Assembly (NCBI GenBank): GCA_017453045.1
Contig: JAFTKX010000021.1
Location: forward strand, 1 to 64,000
Direction: 5' to 3'
Length of the DNA: 64,000 nucleotides
Origin: Clostridia bacterium
GTDB lineage: Bacteria > Bacillota > Clostridia > Christensenellales > Borkfalkiaceae
The notes under the pieces were generated by a model that saw only the letters and a list, made by a program, of their open reading frames with translations, did no database searches and had not been told where the DNA came from. Positions 24,032-32,104 of this stretch are shown one piece after another (positions within the stretch are counted from its first letter, which is position 1; the number at the start of each line of letters is the position of its first letter). Both the position numbers and the translations under genes were made by a program.

Positions 24032-24470
24032 AAAAATAAATATTAAAGAACTCTTACAAAGCGACGGAAAATACGTTGGAACTACTATGGGCGTAAGTAT
24101 GCGACCTATGATTGTCAGCGGTAGGGACGTCGTTGTTATTGAAAAAAAGACGGCAAGGTTGAAACCTTTAGACGTGGCGTTGTATTTAAGAAATGGAACG
24201 GACTACGTTTTGCATAGAGTATTAAAGGTTACAGATAGCGGTTATATTATTCGTGGAGATAACTGTTATAGCGACGAAATAGTAAAAGAAGATGAAGTTA
24301 TAGGCGTTTTAACGCAATATTTTAAGAAAGAAAAGCCTATAATGATGGATGATAAAAAATATCTTCGTTACGTAAAAAGAAGGCTTTTTTGGTATAAACC
24401 GAGAAGATTTTTCGTTAAAATAAAAACTAAACTTCGCAAAATTGCGAGAAGAATTATAAAAGGAAAGTAA
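24021..24470 (+). CDS. S24/S26-family peptidase (SipW-like), no membrane anchor
   Basis: 149 residues with Ser26 in GVSMRPM (box B), His65 in LHRV, and RGDNCYSDE (box E). The His at the place of the bacterial catalytic Lys is the ER/SipW-type arrangement. Unlike true signal peptidases there is no N-terminal membrane helix; the C terminus is instead very basic (KRRLFWYKPRRFF, then KIKTKLRKIARRI). Peptidases of this kind sit in RiPP-type and HprK-like loci, where they are thought to cut leader peptides. It is 1 base from the ABC gene. Confidence 0.8.
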   Translation: MENKKINIKELLQSDGKYVGTTMGVSMRPMIVSGRDVVVIEKKTARLKPLDVALYLRNGTDYVLHRVLKVTDSGYIIRGDNCYSDEIVKEDEVIGVLTQYFKKEKPIMMDDKKYLRYVKRRLFWYKPRRFFVKIKTKLRKIARRIIKGK

Positions 24471-24471
24471 A

Positions 24472-26118
24472 ATGGGTAAAAAGGCTCAATCAAAATCAAA
24501 GATATGGCTTGATAAAAACGTCGGCAAATATAGACCGTCGATAGTTTTTTTGACCGTTTTAACCGTTTTCGCAACCTTTTGCTCGGTTGGGTTTGCCTAT
24601 CTTTCAAGTTATCTTATAAACAGCGCAACTGCTAAAGACAGTCGGGGAATAATTATATTTTCTTGCGTCGTTTTAGGGCTTTTGTTTGGTAGAGTCGTTT
24701 TACGCGCGCTCATAAATTATTTTTCCGAAAAGTACAGGGCGACGATTACCGCAGATTTAAGAAGTAAAATTTTTAAAAAGGTCTTAAAATCAAAATACGA
24801 AGAGGTTTCAAAGTATCATAGCGGAGAATTGATAACTCGAATAACTGGCGACGTCGCCGAAATTTCGGGTTCGACCGTTGGACTTTTACCGCAAGCGGTG
24901 GGAATCGTTTTTCAAATTGTAGGCGCGCTCGTTGCACTCGTGGGCGTAGATCCGTATTTCACCTTGTTTCTCGTTTTAGGCGGGGCGGTTATAATAGGAA
25001 TTTCTACTTTTTTAAGAAAGAAAACGAAATGGTTTTATAAAGAAATTATGAAAGCCGACGGAAATAGTAGGTCTTTTATGCAAGAGAGCGTAGTTTCCGA
25101 ACTTACCATAAAGGCGTTTGGCGCAGAAGAAAAAACTTCGCAAAAAGCCGACGAAACTTTAAAAATTTATAAAAACAGAAGGCTTGGTAGGGCAAAGTTA
25201 AATTCTTTACTTGGCGTTTTGTATTCTTTGGTTACTCACGTTGGGCTTGTTTTCGCAATAATTTGGTGCGCTTTTGGTATAATTCGCGGTATGGATTACG
25301 GCGCGGTTTTAGCAATAGTTCTTCTTATGGAGCAACTTCAACGCCCCTTAAATTCGGTTTCGGCAATTATGCCTGCTTATTATTCAAGACAGGCAAGCGC
25401 GGAAAGACTTTGCGAAATTGACGAAATGCAAGAAGAAAAAACTCAAACGAATAGCGTTATCGACTATAAAGATATAAACGGTATAAGCGTAAAAAACGCC
25501 ACGTTTTATTACGATAAAGAAAAGGTACTTGACGGCTTTAGCGTAGATTTTATTAAAAACGGCGTAACTTGTTTATACGGCGTGTCGGGCGGTGGAAAAA
25601 GTACTTTATTTAAACTTTTGCTTGGGGTTTATTCTTTAGTCGATGGAAAAATTGGCTTTGAAACAAACTTCGGCTTTAAGGAGGTTGGCGCTGAACATAG
25701 AAGTTTGTTCGCTTACGTTCCGCAGGGAAATTTTCTATTCTCGGGTACGGTATACGAAAATTTGACCTTTTTCTCAAATGAGATTAATCAAGACGTTCTA
25801 ATGGAAAAGGTTAAAAAAGCAATAGCCGATTCTTGCTCGGAATTCGTTTACGATTTACCAGACGGGCTTAATACAAAACTCAACGAGCAGGGCGGTGGAC
25901 TTTCCGAAGGTCAAAAACAAAGGCTTGCCGTTGCAAGAGCCTTTTTAAGCGAAAGACCGATTTTGCTTTTAGACGAAGCGACTTCGGCTTTAGACGACGA
26001 TACCGAAAAGAGATTGATAGAAAATGTCAAAAAAATGACCGAAAAAACTTGTATTATTATATCGCATAGGCAAGCGGTGATTGAATTTGCCGATAAATCT
26101 ATCAAGATAGGAAAATAA
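24472..26118 (+). CDS. ABC transporter, fused permease-ATPase (half-transporter)
   Basis: 548 residues: about six N-terminal membrane helices (residues 20-300), then a nucleotide-binding domain with Walker A GVSGGGKST, signature LSEGQKQRLAVARA and Walker B ILLLDEATSALD, H-loop ISHRQ. MsbA/LmrA-type exporter fold that works as a homodimer. There is no N-terminal C39 peptidase domain, so cleavage of any cargo could be supplied by the adjacent S26 protein. Probable export partner of the kinase/peptidase pair; the cargo is not visible. Confidence 0.9.
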   Translation: MGKKAQSKSKIWLDKNVGKYRPSIVFLTVLTVFATFCSVGFAYLSSYLINSATAKDSRGIIIFSCVVLGLLFGRVVLRALINYFSEKYRATITADLRSKIFKKVLKSKYEEVSKYHSGELITRITGDVAEISGSTVGLLPQAVGIVFQIVGALVALVGVDPYFTLFLVLGGAVIIGISTFLRKKTKWFYKEIMKADGNSRSFMQESVVSELTIKAFGAEEKTSQKADETLKIYKNRRLGRAKLNSLLGVLYSLVTHVGLVFAIIWCAFGIIRGMDYGAVLAIVLLMEQLQRPLNSVSAIMPAYYSRQASAERLCEIDEMQEEKTQTNSVIDYKDINGISVKNATFYYDKEKVLDGFSVDFIKNGVTCLYGVSGGGKSTLFKLLLGVYSLVDGKIGFETNFGFKEVGAEHRSLFAYVPQGNFLFSGTVYENLTFFSNEINQDVLMEKVKKAIADSCSEFVYDLPDGLNTKLNEQGGGLSEGQKQRLAVARAFLSERPILLLDEATSALDDDTEKRLIENVKKMTEKTCIIISHRQAVIEFADKSIKIGK

Positions 26119-26127
26119 TAAAAATTT

Positions 26128-26168
26128 AAAAGCGTTCCAAAAGTTTTGCTTTTGGAACGCTTTTTTTT
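26128..26168 (+). terminator. Terminator of the HprK-like/S26/ABC operon
   Basis: Sixteen-base perfect arms (26128-26143 and 26149-26164), 5-base loop, eight or more T residues overlapping the 3' end of the convergent DUF1846 gene. Confidence 0.9.
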
Positions 26169-27651
26169 AGTGGGCGTGGTTTTTATCTTTAATTACAGGG
26201 TTCATAGTAAGGTTTATGCCAAGTTTTTTATAAAACTTTTCGTCGTTGTGGGCGAGCATAACCGTCGTATGCGCTTCGCATCCGCGAAGTCTTGGAAGTT
26301 GCTTAATTGCTTTTTCAGCGTTTTTGTCGTGTTCGGCAGAAGAAGAAAGGGCAATTAGCATTTCGTCGATATGTAGTCTTGGGTTTTTACTGCCCAAATA
26401 TTTAATTTTCAAATCTTGGATAGGCATTATTGCGTTTTTAGAAATAAGGTCTACGCTATCGTCGATACCTGCAAGGTATTTTAATGCGTTTAAAAGCATG
26501 CTCGACGAACATCCGAAAAGGTCGCCCGTTCTACCCGTTATAACCGTTCCGTCGTCAAGTTCGATAGCGGCGGCAGGTAAGCCCCTTTCTTCAGAAAGGT
26601 GATTTGCTACGGTATAAACCTTTCTGTCCGTTAAATCTACGTTATTACCTTTCATAATAAGGTCGATTTTATCAGATTCGGTAGGTTCTAAATCGTTTCT
26701 TCTTTCGTTTGCAAGCGCTTTTAAGTATCTGCGGATAATTTCTTGTTTTGCCGCTTCAATACAAACTTCGTCGTCGCTAATTGCATAGCCTGCCATATTT
26801 ATACCCATATCGGTTGGGGATTTATACGGCGATTTTCCCATAATTTTTTCAAAAATTGCGTTTAAAACGGGGAAAATTTCAACGTCGCGGTTGTAGTTTA
26901 CGGCAAGTTTTCCGTAGGCTGATAAATGCCAAGGGTCAATCATATTTACGTCGTTTAAGTCGGCTGTAGCCGCTTCGTACGCTAAATTGACCATATGGTT
27001 TAACGGTAAGTTCCAAATAGGGAAAGTTTCGTATTTGGCGTAGCCTACTTTGTTTCCCCTTAAGTGTTCAAGGTAAAGTTGAGAAAGGCAGGTTGCCATT
27101 TTTCCCGAGCCTGGACCGGGAGCGGTGATGATTACGAGGTCGCGACTGGTTTCGATATATTCGTTTTTGCCAAGACCTTCTTCGCTAACGATAAGCGGAA
27201 CGTTGTGCGGATAACCTTTTATATTGTAGTGGCGATATACTTTAACGCCGAGTTTTTTAACTTTTTCGGCAAAAGACTTCGCCGCGTCGTTACTTTCGGT
27301 AAATTGCGTCAAAACGATACTGCTAACGAAAAGGTCGTAACTTCTGAAAATGTCAATTAAACGAATTGCGTCTTGGTCGTAAGTTATTCCAAGGTCGGCT
27401 CTAACTTTGTTTTTAATTATGTCGTTGCTGTTTACGACGATAACGATTTCAGCCCTATCTTTAAGTTTGCAGAGCATTTTAATCTTATTGTCGGGAGCAA
27501 AGCCGGGTAGCACTCTCGAAGCGTGAAAATCGTCGAAAAGTTTTCCGCCGAATTCAATATATAATTTACCGCCGAAATCGTTAATTCGTTCGAGAATTTT
27601 CTCCGATTGAAGATTGAGATATTTTTCGCTGTCAAAACCAATCTTTTTCAC
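26167..27651 (-). CDS. DUF1846 protein
   Basis: 494 residues from GTG 27651, chosen because AGAGGTG precedes it; a TTG nine codons upstream has no site. The sequence (IGFDSEKYLNLQSEKILERI, APGPGSGKMATCLSQ with a Gly-rich nucleotide-binding loop) is the DUF1846 family, roughly 500-residue proteins widespread in Firmicutes, solved structurally but without a proven activity. The GPGPGSGK loop suggests nucleotide binding. Single-gene unit, convergent with the ABC operon. Confidence 0.85.
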   Translation of the reverse strand: MKKIGFDSEKYLNLQSEKILERINDFGGKLYIEFGGKLFDDFHASRVLPGFAPDNKIKMLCKLKDRAEIVIVVNSNDIIKNKVRADLGITYDQDAIRLIDIFRSYDLFVSSIVLTQFTESNDAAKSFAEKVKKLGVKVYRHYNIKGYPHNVPLIVSEEGLGKNEYIETSRDLVIITAPGPGSGKMATCLSQLYLEHLRGNKVGYAKYETFPIWNLPLNHMVNLAYEAATADLNDVNMIDPWHLSAYGKLAVNYNRDVEIFPVLNAIFEKIMGKSPYKSPTDMGINMAGYAISDDEVCIEAAKQEIIRRYLKALANERRNDLEPTESDKIDLIMKGNNVDLTDRKVYTVANHLSEERGLPAAAIELDDGTVITGRTGDLFGCSSSMLLNALKYLAGIDDSVDLISKNAIMPIQDLKIKYLGSKNPRLHIDEMLIALSSSAEHDKNAEKAIKQLPRLRGCEAHTTVMLAHNDEKFYKKLGINLTMNPVIKDKNHAH

Positions 27652-27763
27652 TTTGCACCTCTTAAGTGTTAATACCAAATTATTATAACAAATTAGATTT
27701 CTTTTTGCAATAATAAAAGCAAAATAAAAAGTTTAATTTTTAATAAATTAAAAATTGTTTCGG

Positions 27764-27792
27764 TTGACAAGGAAATAAATTGAATGTATAAT
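27764..27792 (+). promoter_or_regulatory. Promoter of the esterase gene
   Basis: TTGACA (27764-27769), 17-base spacer, TATAAT (27787-27792): perfect consensus. Confidence 0.85.
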
Positions 27793-27820
27793 TATGTATT
27801 ATAGGCTTAAGGAGTAAAAT

Positions 27821-28675
27821 ATGAAAGTTTATTCTGTAGATTTATACGATTATTTTAAGGTTGATAAACCGCAAGGCGCAAGGGCTAATCTTTGTTGTTA
27901 CGTAAAAGAGAATACGCCTGAAGTTTGTGAAGATAGAAAGAACCCCGCAATGCTCGTAATTCCCGGCGGTGGGTACGGTATGGTTAGCGATAGAGAAGGC
28001 GAGCCTATTGCCGTTAATTTTTATTCAAGGGGATTTTCGTCTTTCGTGCTTACTTATTCGGTTGCGCCCGTTCGTTTTCCATACCAACTCGTAGAAGCGG
28101 TTATGGCAATGGCGTATATGCGAAAAAACGCAAAAGAGTTGTCTATTGACGAAAATATGATTTCCGCAATAGGTTTTTCCGCAGGCGGTCATCTTTGCGC
28201 AATGCTCGGCTCTATTTCCGACGCGGAAGAAGTTAAAGAAGTTTTTAAAAGCCCCGTTTTTACAAGACCTAACGCAATTATTTTGGGGTATCCTGTAATA
28301 ACTTGTGGTGGAAAGGGGCATTTTGGTAGTTTTGACAATCTTTGTGGAAATGACGAAGATTTAAAAAAGAAGTTAGACGTAAATAATTTGGTTAATAAAA
28401 ATTCTTCGCCTGCATTTATTTGGGCAACGTATAACGACGAGATAGTTCCTATTCAAAATTCGTTGATAGTAGCAAGCGCTTACGAGAGAGAAGGGGTAAA
28501 CTTTTCTATTCACGTTTGGGGAAAAGGTCCGCACGGTTTGTCTACGGCAAGTAAAGACGTTTTTGGTAAGGCAAACTCGTATACAAATTTAGGATTTGCG
28601 TCTACAAGCGTTTCGTCTTGGCTTGATTTGGCAGAGGAGTGGCTCGCCGAAATAGGAATTACAATTCAAGAATAA
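27821..28675 (+). CDS. Alpha/beta hydrolase, acetyl-esterase type
   Basis: 284 residues. Oxyanion-hole motif PGGGYGMVSDREGEP near residue 49 and nucleophile elbow GFSAGGH with Ser near residue 114; Asp and His follow in the C-terminal third (YNDEIVP, GKGPHGLS). This matches the BD-FAE/acetylxylan-esterase-like carbohydrate esterases, cytosolic here as no signal peptide is present. Monocistronic with a strong promoter (AAGGAG site) and a hairpin terminator. Substrate probably an acetylated oligosaccharide (inference). Confidence 0.85.
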   Translation: MKVYSVDLYDYFKVDKPQGARANLCCYVKENTPEVCEDRKNPAMLVIPGGGYGMVSDREGEPIAVNFYSRGFSSFVLTYSVAPVRFPYQLVEAVMAMAYMRKNAKELSIDENMISAIGFSAGGHLCAMLGSISDAEEVKEVFKSPVFTRPNAIILGYPVITCGGKGHFGSFDNLCGNDEDLKKKLDVNNLVNKNSSPAFIWATYNDEIVPIQNSLIVASAYEREGVNFSIHVWGKGPHGLSTASKDVFGKANSYTNLGFASTSVSSWLDLAEEWLAEIGITIQE

Positions 28676-28680
28676 AAGAA

Positions 28681-28716
28681 AACGCCTTTTGCTTTAGATT
28701 GCAAAAGGCGTTTTAC
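28681..28716 (+). terminator. Terminator of the esterase gene
   Basis: Twelve-base arms (28681-28692 and 28701-28712), 8-base loop, T-run. Confidence 0.85.
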
Positions 28717-28724
28717 AATAAATT

Positions 28725-28767
28725 TTTATAACAAGAAATACCGCAAATCCCAACGGGACTTGCGGTA
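28725..28767 (-). terminator. Terminator of rpsT
   Basis: Thirteen-base arms (28739-28751 and 28755-28767, one G-U or mismatch), 3-base loop, followed on the - strand by a T-rich tract. Confidence 0.75.
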
Positions 28768-28785
28768 AAAGTTTTTATTTAAAAA

Positions 28786-29055
28786 TTAGTCTTTCTTTAA
28801 AGCGTTGATTCTCTTTGCTAAACCTGACTTCTTGTTAGCGGCGGTGTTTTTGTGGTAAACGCCCTTTGAAACAGATGAGTCGATTAACGCTGCGGTTGCA
28901 GGAAAGAGTTTAACTGCTTCTTCATAATTGCCCGAATCAATAACAGCGTTGAGTTTCTTGATTGCGGTCTTTACTTCAGACTTGTTGTTCTTGTTAACTA
29001 AGTTCTTCTTTGCGCTTACGAGTACGCGCTTTTTAGCAGATTTAATGTTAGGCAC
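28786..29055 (-). CDS. rpsT: 30S ribosomal protein S20
   Basis: 89 residues, very basic, beginning PNIKSAKKRV after a GTG start at 29055 set by AAGGAGA. The YHKNTAANKKSGLAKRIN ending is diagnostic. Binds 16S rRNA. Monocistronic, as in most Firmicutes. Confidence 0.97.
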   Translation of the reverse strand: MPNIKSAKKRVLVSAKKNLVNKNNKSEVKTAIKKLNAVIDSGNYEEAVKLFPATAALIDSSVSKGVYHKNTAANKKSGLAKRINALKKD

Positions 29056-29222
29056 TTTATTTCTCCTTTATATAAAAACAAATTTACAGTAAGCATATTT
29101 TACCACAAAAAATCACGGTTGGCAAGAATATTTCACGGTTTTTATTATTTTATTTTTAATAAATTTGAAAAATTTTCAGTTTGGCGTGATAAAATCGAAA
29201 AGGTTATCATAAAATAGCGCGT

Positions 29223-29933
29223 ATGGATAAAAGATGCGTAGTAATTTGCGATAGCGGTATAGGCGGTCTTAGACTGTTAAAAAAACTTCAAGTCAGATTT
29301 CCAAACGAAAATTTCGTTTATTTTGCCGATTACAAAAATTTGCCTTACGGAGAGAAGTCTAAAGGGGAACTTTTTGAAATTGCCGAAGAAAATTATAATA
29401 AGGCGAGTAAATTCAGTCCTAAATTAGTAGTGTTTGCATGTAACACTTTATCGACTAACGTGTTGCCGTATTTTCCTCAAAAACAAGTTCGTGTTATGGG
29501 CGTATATCCCGAAGTTTCAGTAGGTAAGGGAATTTTATTGTGTACGTTAGGCACGGCGAAAAGTCAGTACGTAAAAGATTTAAAATTGCAAAATGACAAT
29601 CTTGACGTTTTGGCTTTGAAAAGTTTTGCAAGTCAAATTGAAAACGTTTCGCGTTACGGCGGAGAATTTAGTTTAGACGAGTTAAACGATTGCGAATTGA
29701 AAAAATACGACTACGTTTCTCTCGGTTGCACTCACTATCCTTACGCGGAGAATTATTTGCGTAAAATTTTTAAAAAAACTCCTTTTATAAGCGGAGAAAG
29801 TCGAACTTTTGACAAAATTGAGTTTTTTTTGACCACCAATGACGCAGGGGAACAAAACGGTAGCGTATCTTTTGTAGGAAGTGGTTGTGAAAACTTAAAA
29901 AACCTTTATAATAAAGGGATTTTTATTATTTAA
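29223..29933 (+). CDS. murI: Glutamate racemase (short form)
   Basis: 236 residues against the usual 255-270. Catalytic elements are visible: Asp10 in DSGIGG, Cys73 in FACNTLST and Cys169 in GCTHYP. It makes D-glutamate for peptidoglycan. TGATAAAAT in the 60 bases upstream could be its -10, but the ATG has no strong Shine-Dalgarno site. It lies just before the dcw cluster but has its own transcription unit; no terminator is obvious between them. Confidence 0.85.
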   Translation: MDKRCVVICDSGIGGLRLLKKLQVRFPNENFVYFADYKNLPYGEKSKGELFEIAEENYNKASKFSPKLVVFACNTLSTNVLPYFPQKQVRVMGVYPEVSVGKGILLCTLGTAKSQYVKDLKLQNDNLDVLALKSFASQIENVSRYGGEFSLDELNDCELKKYDYVSLGCTHYPYAENYLRKIFKKTPFISGESRTFDKIEFFLTTNDAGEQNGSVSFVGSGCENLKNLYNKGIFII

Positions 29934-30025
29934 TAAAATATAAAATTTTGGCTCGTGTGGTTATCAAAGATTAAGCGCGGGTCATTTTTTACTAAAAATT
30001 TTAAAAAAACTCAAAAAATTTGTTA

Positions 30026-30061
30026 AAAGTGGTTGACAGTGGTTATAAATTGTTATATAAT
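30026..30061 (+). promoter_or_regulatory. mraZ promoter overlapped by MraZ-box-like repeats
   Basis: TTGACA (30033-30038), 17-base spacer, TATAAT (30056-30061). Three 10-base units overlap it: AAAGTGGTTG (30026), ACAGTGGTTA (30036), and a weaker TAAATTGTTA (30046). This matches the tandem AAAGTGK-N3 pattern of MraZ boxes known in Mollicutes, so MraZ probably regulates its own operon. Confidence 0.7.
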
Positions 30062-30090
30062 GATGGTATCAATATGAGGAGGAGAGTTTT

Positions 30091-30522
30091 TTGAAGCATT
30101 TTTCAGGCGAGCATTACCATCAACTCGACGCTAAAAACAGAATAAGAATCCCTGCAAAATTCAAAAGCGAAATTACTGAAAAATTAGTTTTCAGTAAAGG
30201 CGTTACTCCTTGTATTTACGTGCTTCCTTATAGCGAGTACGCGGAGATGATTGAAAAATTCAATTCCCTTCCGCAATTCGATAGCGAAGTTCAACTTGCT
30301 CTTTCGGTCTATATGGCTTCTTTTGAAGTTTTAGAAGAAGACAATCAAGGCAGAATACTTCTTCCGCAGTCTTTGTTGGATTACGCAGGCATCCAAAAAA
30401 ACGTGGTTACCGTAGGCGTTAAAAACAGACTTGAAATTTGGAGTGAAGAACGTAGAGAGGCAGTTGCTAAAAAGAAAAGTTTTGAAGATTATATGGCAAT
30501 TCTTTCGTCGAGGATGCAGTAA
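30091..30522 (+). CDS. mraZ: Transcriptional regulator MraZ
   Basis: 143 residues with the two SpoVT/AbrB-like half-domains (HYHQLDAKNRIRIPAKFK and EEDNQGRILLPQSLLDYA). The start is TTG at 30091 with AGGAGGAGAG seven bases upstream. MraZ binds repeats in its own promoter and represses the division-wall cluster. It shares one base with rsmH (TAATG), so both are co-translated. Confidence 0.95.
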   Translation: MKHFSGEHYHQLDAKNRIRIPAKFKSEITEKLVFSKGVTPCIYVLPYSEYAEMIEKFNSLPQFDSEVQLALSVYMASFEVLEEDNQGRILLPQSLLDYAGIQKNVVTVGVKNRLEIWSEERREAVAKKKSFEDYMAILSSRMQ

Positions 30523-31457
30523 TGGATTTCGTTCATTATTCGGTTATGAAGGAAGAATGTTTAGAAAGTCTTAAATTAAGTGGCGACGGAATTTATTTCG
30601 ACGGAACTTTAGGCGGAGCGGGACATTCTTACGAAATTTTAAAAAGAACCGCTCCAAACGGCAGACTTATCGCAACCGATTTAGACGGCGACGCTATTGA
30701 AAACGCAAAGAGTAAACTTAAAGAGTTTGAAGGTAGATTTAGCCTTTATAACACAAACTTTAAAAACTTTAATTTAGTTTTAGAGCAGTACGGCGTAAGC
30801 CAAATAGACGGAGCGCTTTTAGATCTCGGCGTAAGTTCGTACCAACTCGACAATAGAGAAAGAGGTTTTTCTTATATGAGCCAAGACGTAAGGCTTGATA
30901 TGAGAATGGATCAAACGAGTGGGAAAAGCGCGTGGGAAGTCGTCAACTTATACGAAAAATCTAAACTTTCTTATATTTTTTCAGTCTACGGCGAAGAAAA
31001 ATTTGCCGATAATATCGCAAAAAATATATGTGAAGAAAGAAAGATAAAGCCTATAGATACTACGGGCGAACTCGTAAGGATAATCGACAAGAGTATACCG
31101 TATAAATTCAAGCAAAACGGACATCCTGCAAAAAAAGTTTTTCAAGCGATAAGAATTGAAGTGAACGAAGAACTCGACGGACTTTCGGATTGTTTGAAAG
31201 ACATAGTTAAAAAACTTAAAAAGGGCGGAAGATTAGTCGTTTTGACCTTTCACTCTTTAGAAGATAGAATCGTAAAACAAACTTTTAAAGATTTGGAAAC
31301 AGATTGCGTTTGCGATAAAAGATTTCCAATTTGCGTTTGTGGTAAAAAGAAAGAGATTAAACTCGTAACTAAAAAACCGATAGAGGCAAGCGAACAAGAA
31401 TGCAAAGAAAATTCTCGCTCGCACAGCGCTAAATTAAGAATTATCGAAAAAATTTGA
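30522..31457 (+). CDS. rsmH: 16S rRNA m4C1402 methyltransferase
   Basis: 311 residues. SAM-binding motif DGTLGGAGHS near residue 29 and the RsmH-specific LLDLGVSSYQLD and TFHSLEDRIVK blocks. Methylates N4 of C1402 in 16S rRNA. Second gene of the dcw operon. Confidence 0.97.
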   Translation: MDFVHYSVMKEECLESLKLSGDGIYFDGTLGGAGHSYEILKRTAPNGRLIATDLDGDAIENAKSKLKEFEGRFSLYNTNFKNFNLVLEQYGVSQIDGALLDLGVSSYQLDNRERGFSYMSQDVRLDMRMDQTSGKSAWEVVNLYEKSKLSYIFSVYGEEKFADNIAKNICEERKIKPIDTTGELVRIIDKSIPYKFKQNGHPAKKVFQAIRIEVNEELDGLSDCLKDIVKKLKKGGRLVVLTFHSLEDRIVKQTFKDLETDCVCDKRFPICVCGKKKEIKLVTKKPIEASEQECKENSRSHSAKLRIIEKI

Positions 31458-31498
31458 CAATATACAATCTTAAGTTATTAAATCAGGGGAGAAAGAAT

Positions 31499-32074
31499 AT
31501 GTATAATAACAAGAATAATACGTCAGTTAAAGAAAGAACAACCGAGCCTGCTTGTAAAGAGCGCGCTTATAACGGAAATATAGAGGAATTATTCACTTTC
31601 GACGCGGTAAATGAAGAAACCGTTTCGACAAAGGCTTATCATGCGCCCGTTGTTGAAAACTTTACGGCAACGAGAGAAGAAGTTAAGGAAAACACTCGTG
31701 AAAGCGAAGATTTTATGCCGACGTCAACTACTATGCAGTTTGAAAGTTCGGCAGATAGCGACGTTTACGAGGATCTTCGCGTAAAAAACACCTCCGAGCA
31801 AAAGAAACAAAAAAAGACTGAAAAAGCCTATAAGTTTAACACTAAGGCTAAACTTTTGGTTGCCGTTTACGCGCTCGTCGTGGTAACTATCTTATCGCTT
31901 ATCGTAATCAATTCTAATATGCTTAAAAATCTTGACAACTCTATTGATAACTATTCTTCTCAAGTTACCGAACTTACGCAAGAATACAATATGGTGCAAC
32001 AAGAACTTGAAATTGCAAAAAGCGACGAAACGATAATCGAAAAGGCGCTTGAAATGGGTATGGAAAAGGCTTAA
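31499..32074 (+). CDS. ftsL: FtsL-like division protein
   Basis: 191 residues from the ATG at 31499 (GGGGAGAAAG upstream); an upstream frame overlapping rsmH is not preferred. The first 110 residues are disordered and charged, then a single membrane helix (about residues 119-142) and a leucine-zipper-like coil (NLDNSIDNYSSQVTELTQEY). Topology and position between rsmH and the PBP are those of FtsL, although the cytoplasmic tail is much longer than usual. Part of the FtsQLB complex. Confidence 0.75.
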   Translation: MYNNKNNTSVKERTTEPACKERAYNGNIEELFTFDAVNEETVSTKAYHAPVVENFTATREEVKENTRESEDFMPTSTTMQFESSADSDVYEDLRVKNTSEQKKQKKTEKAYKFNTKAKLLVAVYALVVVTILSLIVINSNMLKNLDNSIDNYSSQVTELTQEYNMVQQELEIAKSDETIIEKALEMGMEKA

Positions 32075-32104
32075 AATAGGAGAAGAACTATTAAAAACTT
32101 AAAT

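Noticed and set aside
24021..24470. Classical signal peptidase I
   Set aside because: No membrane helix is present and the Lys is replaced by His65, so a housekeeping role is unlikely.
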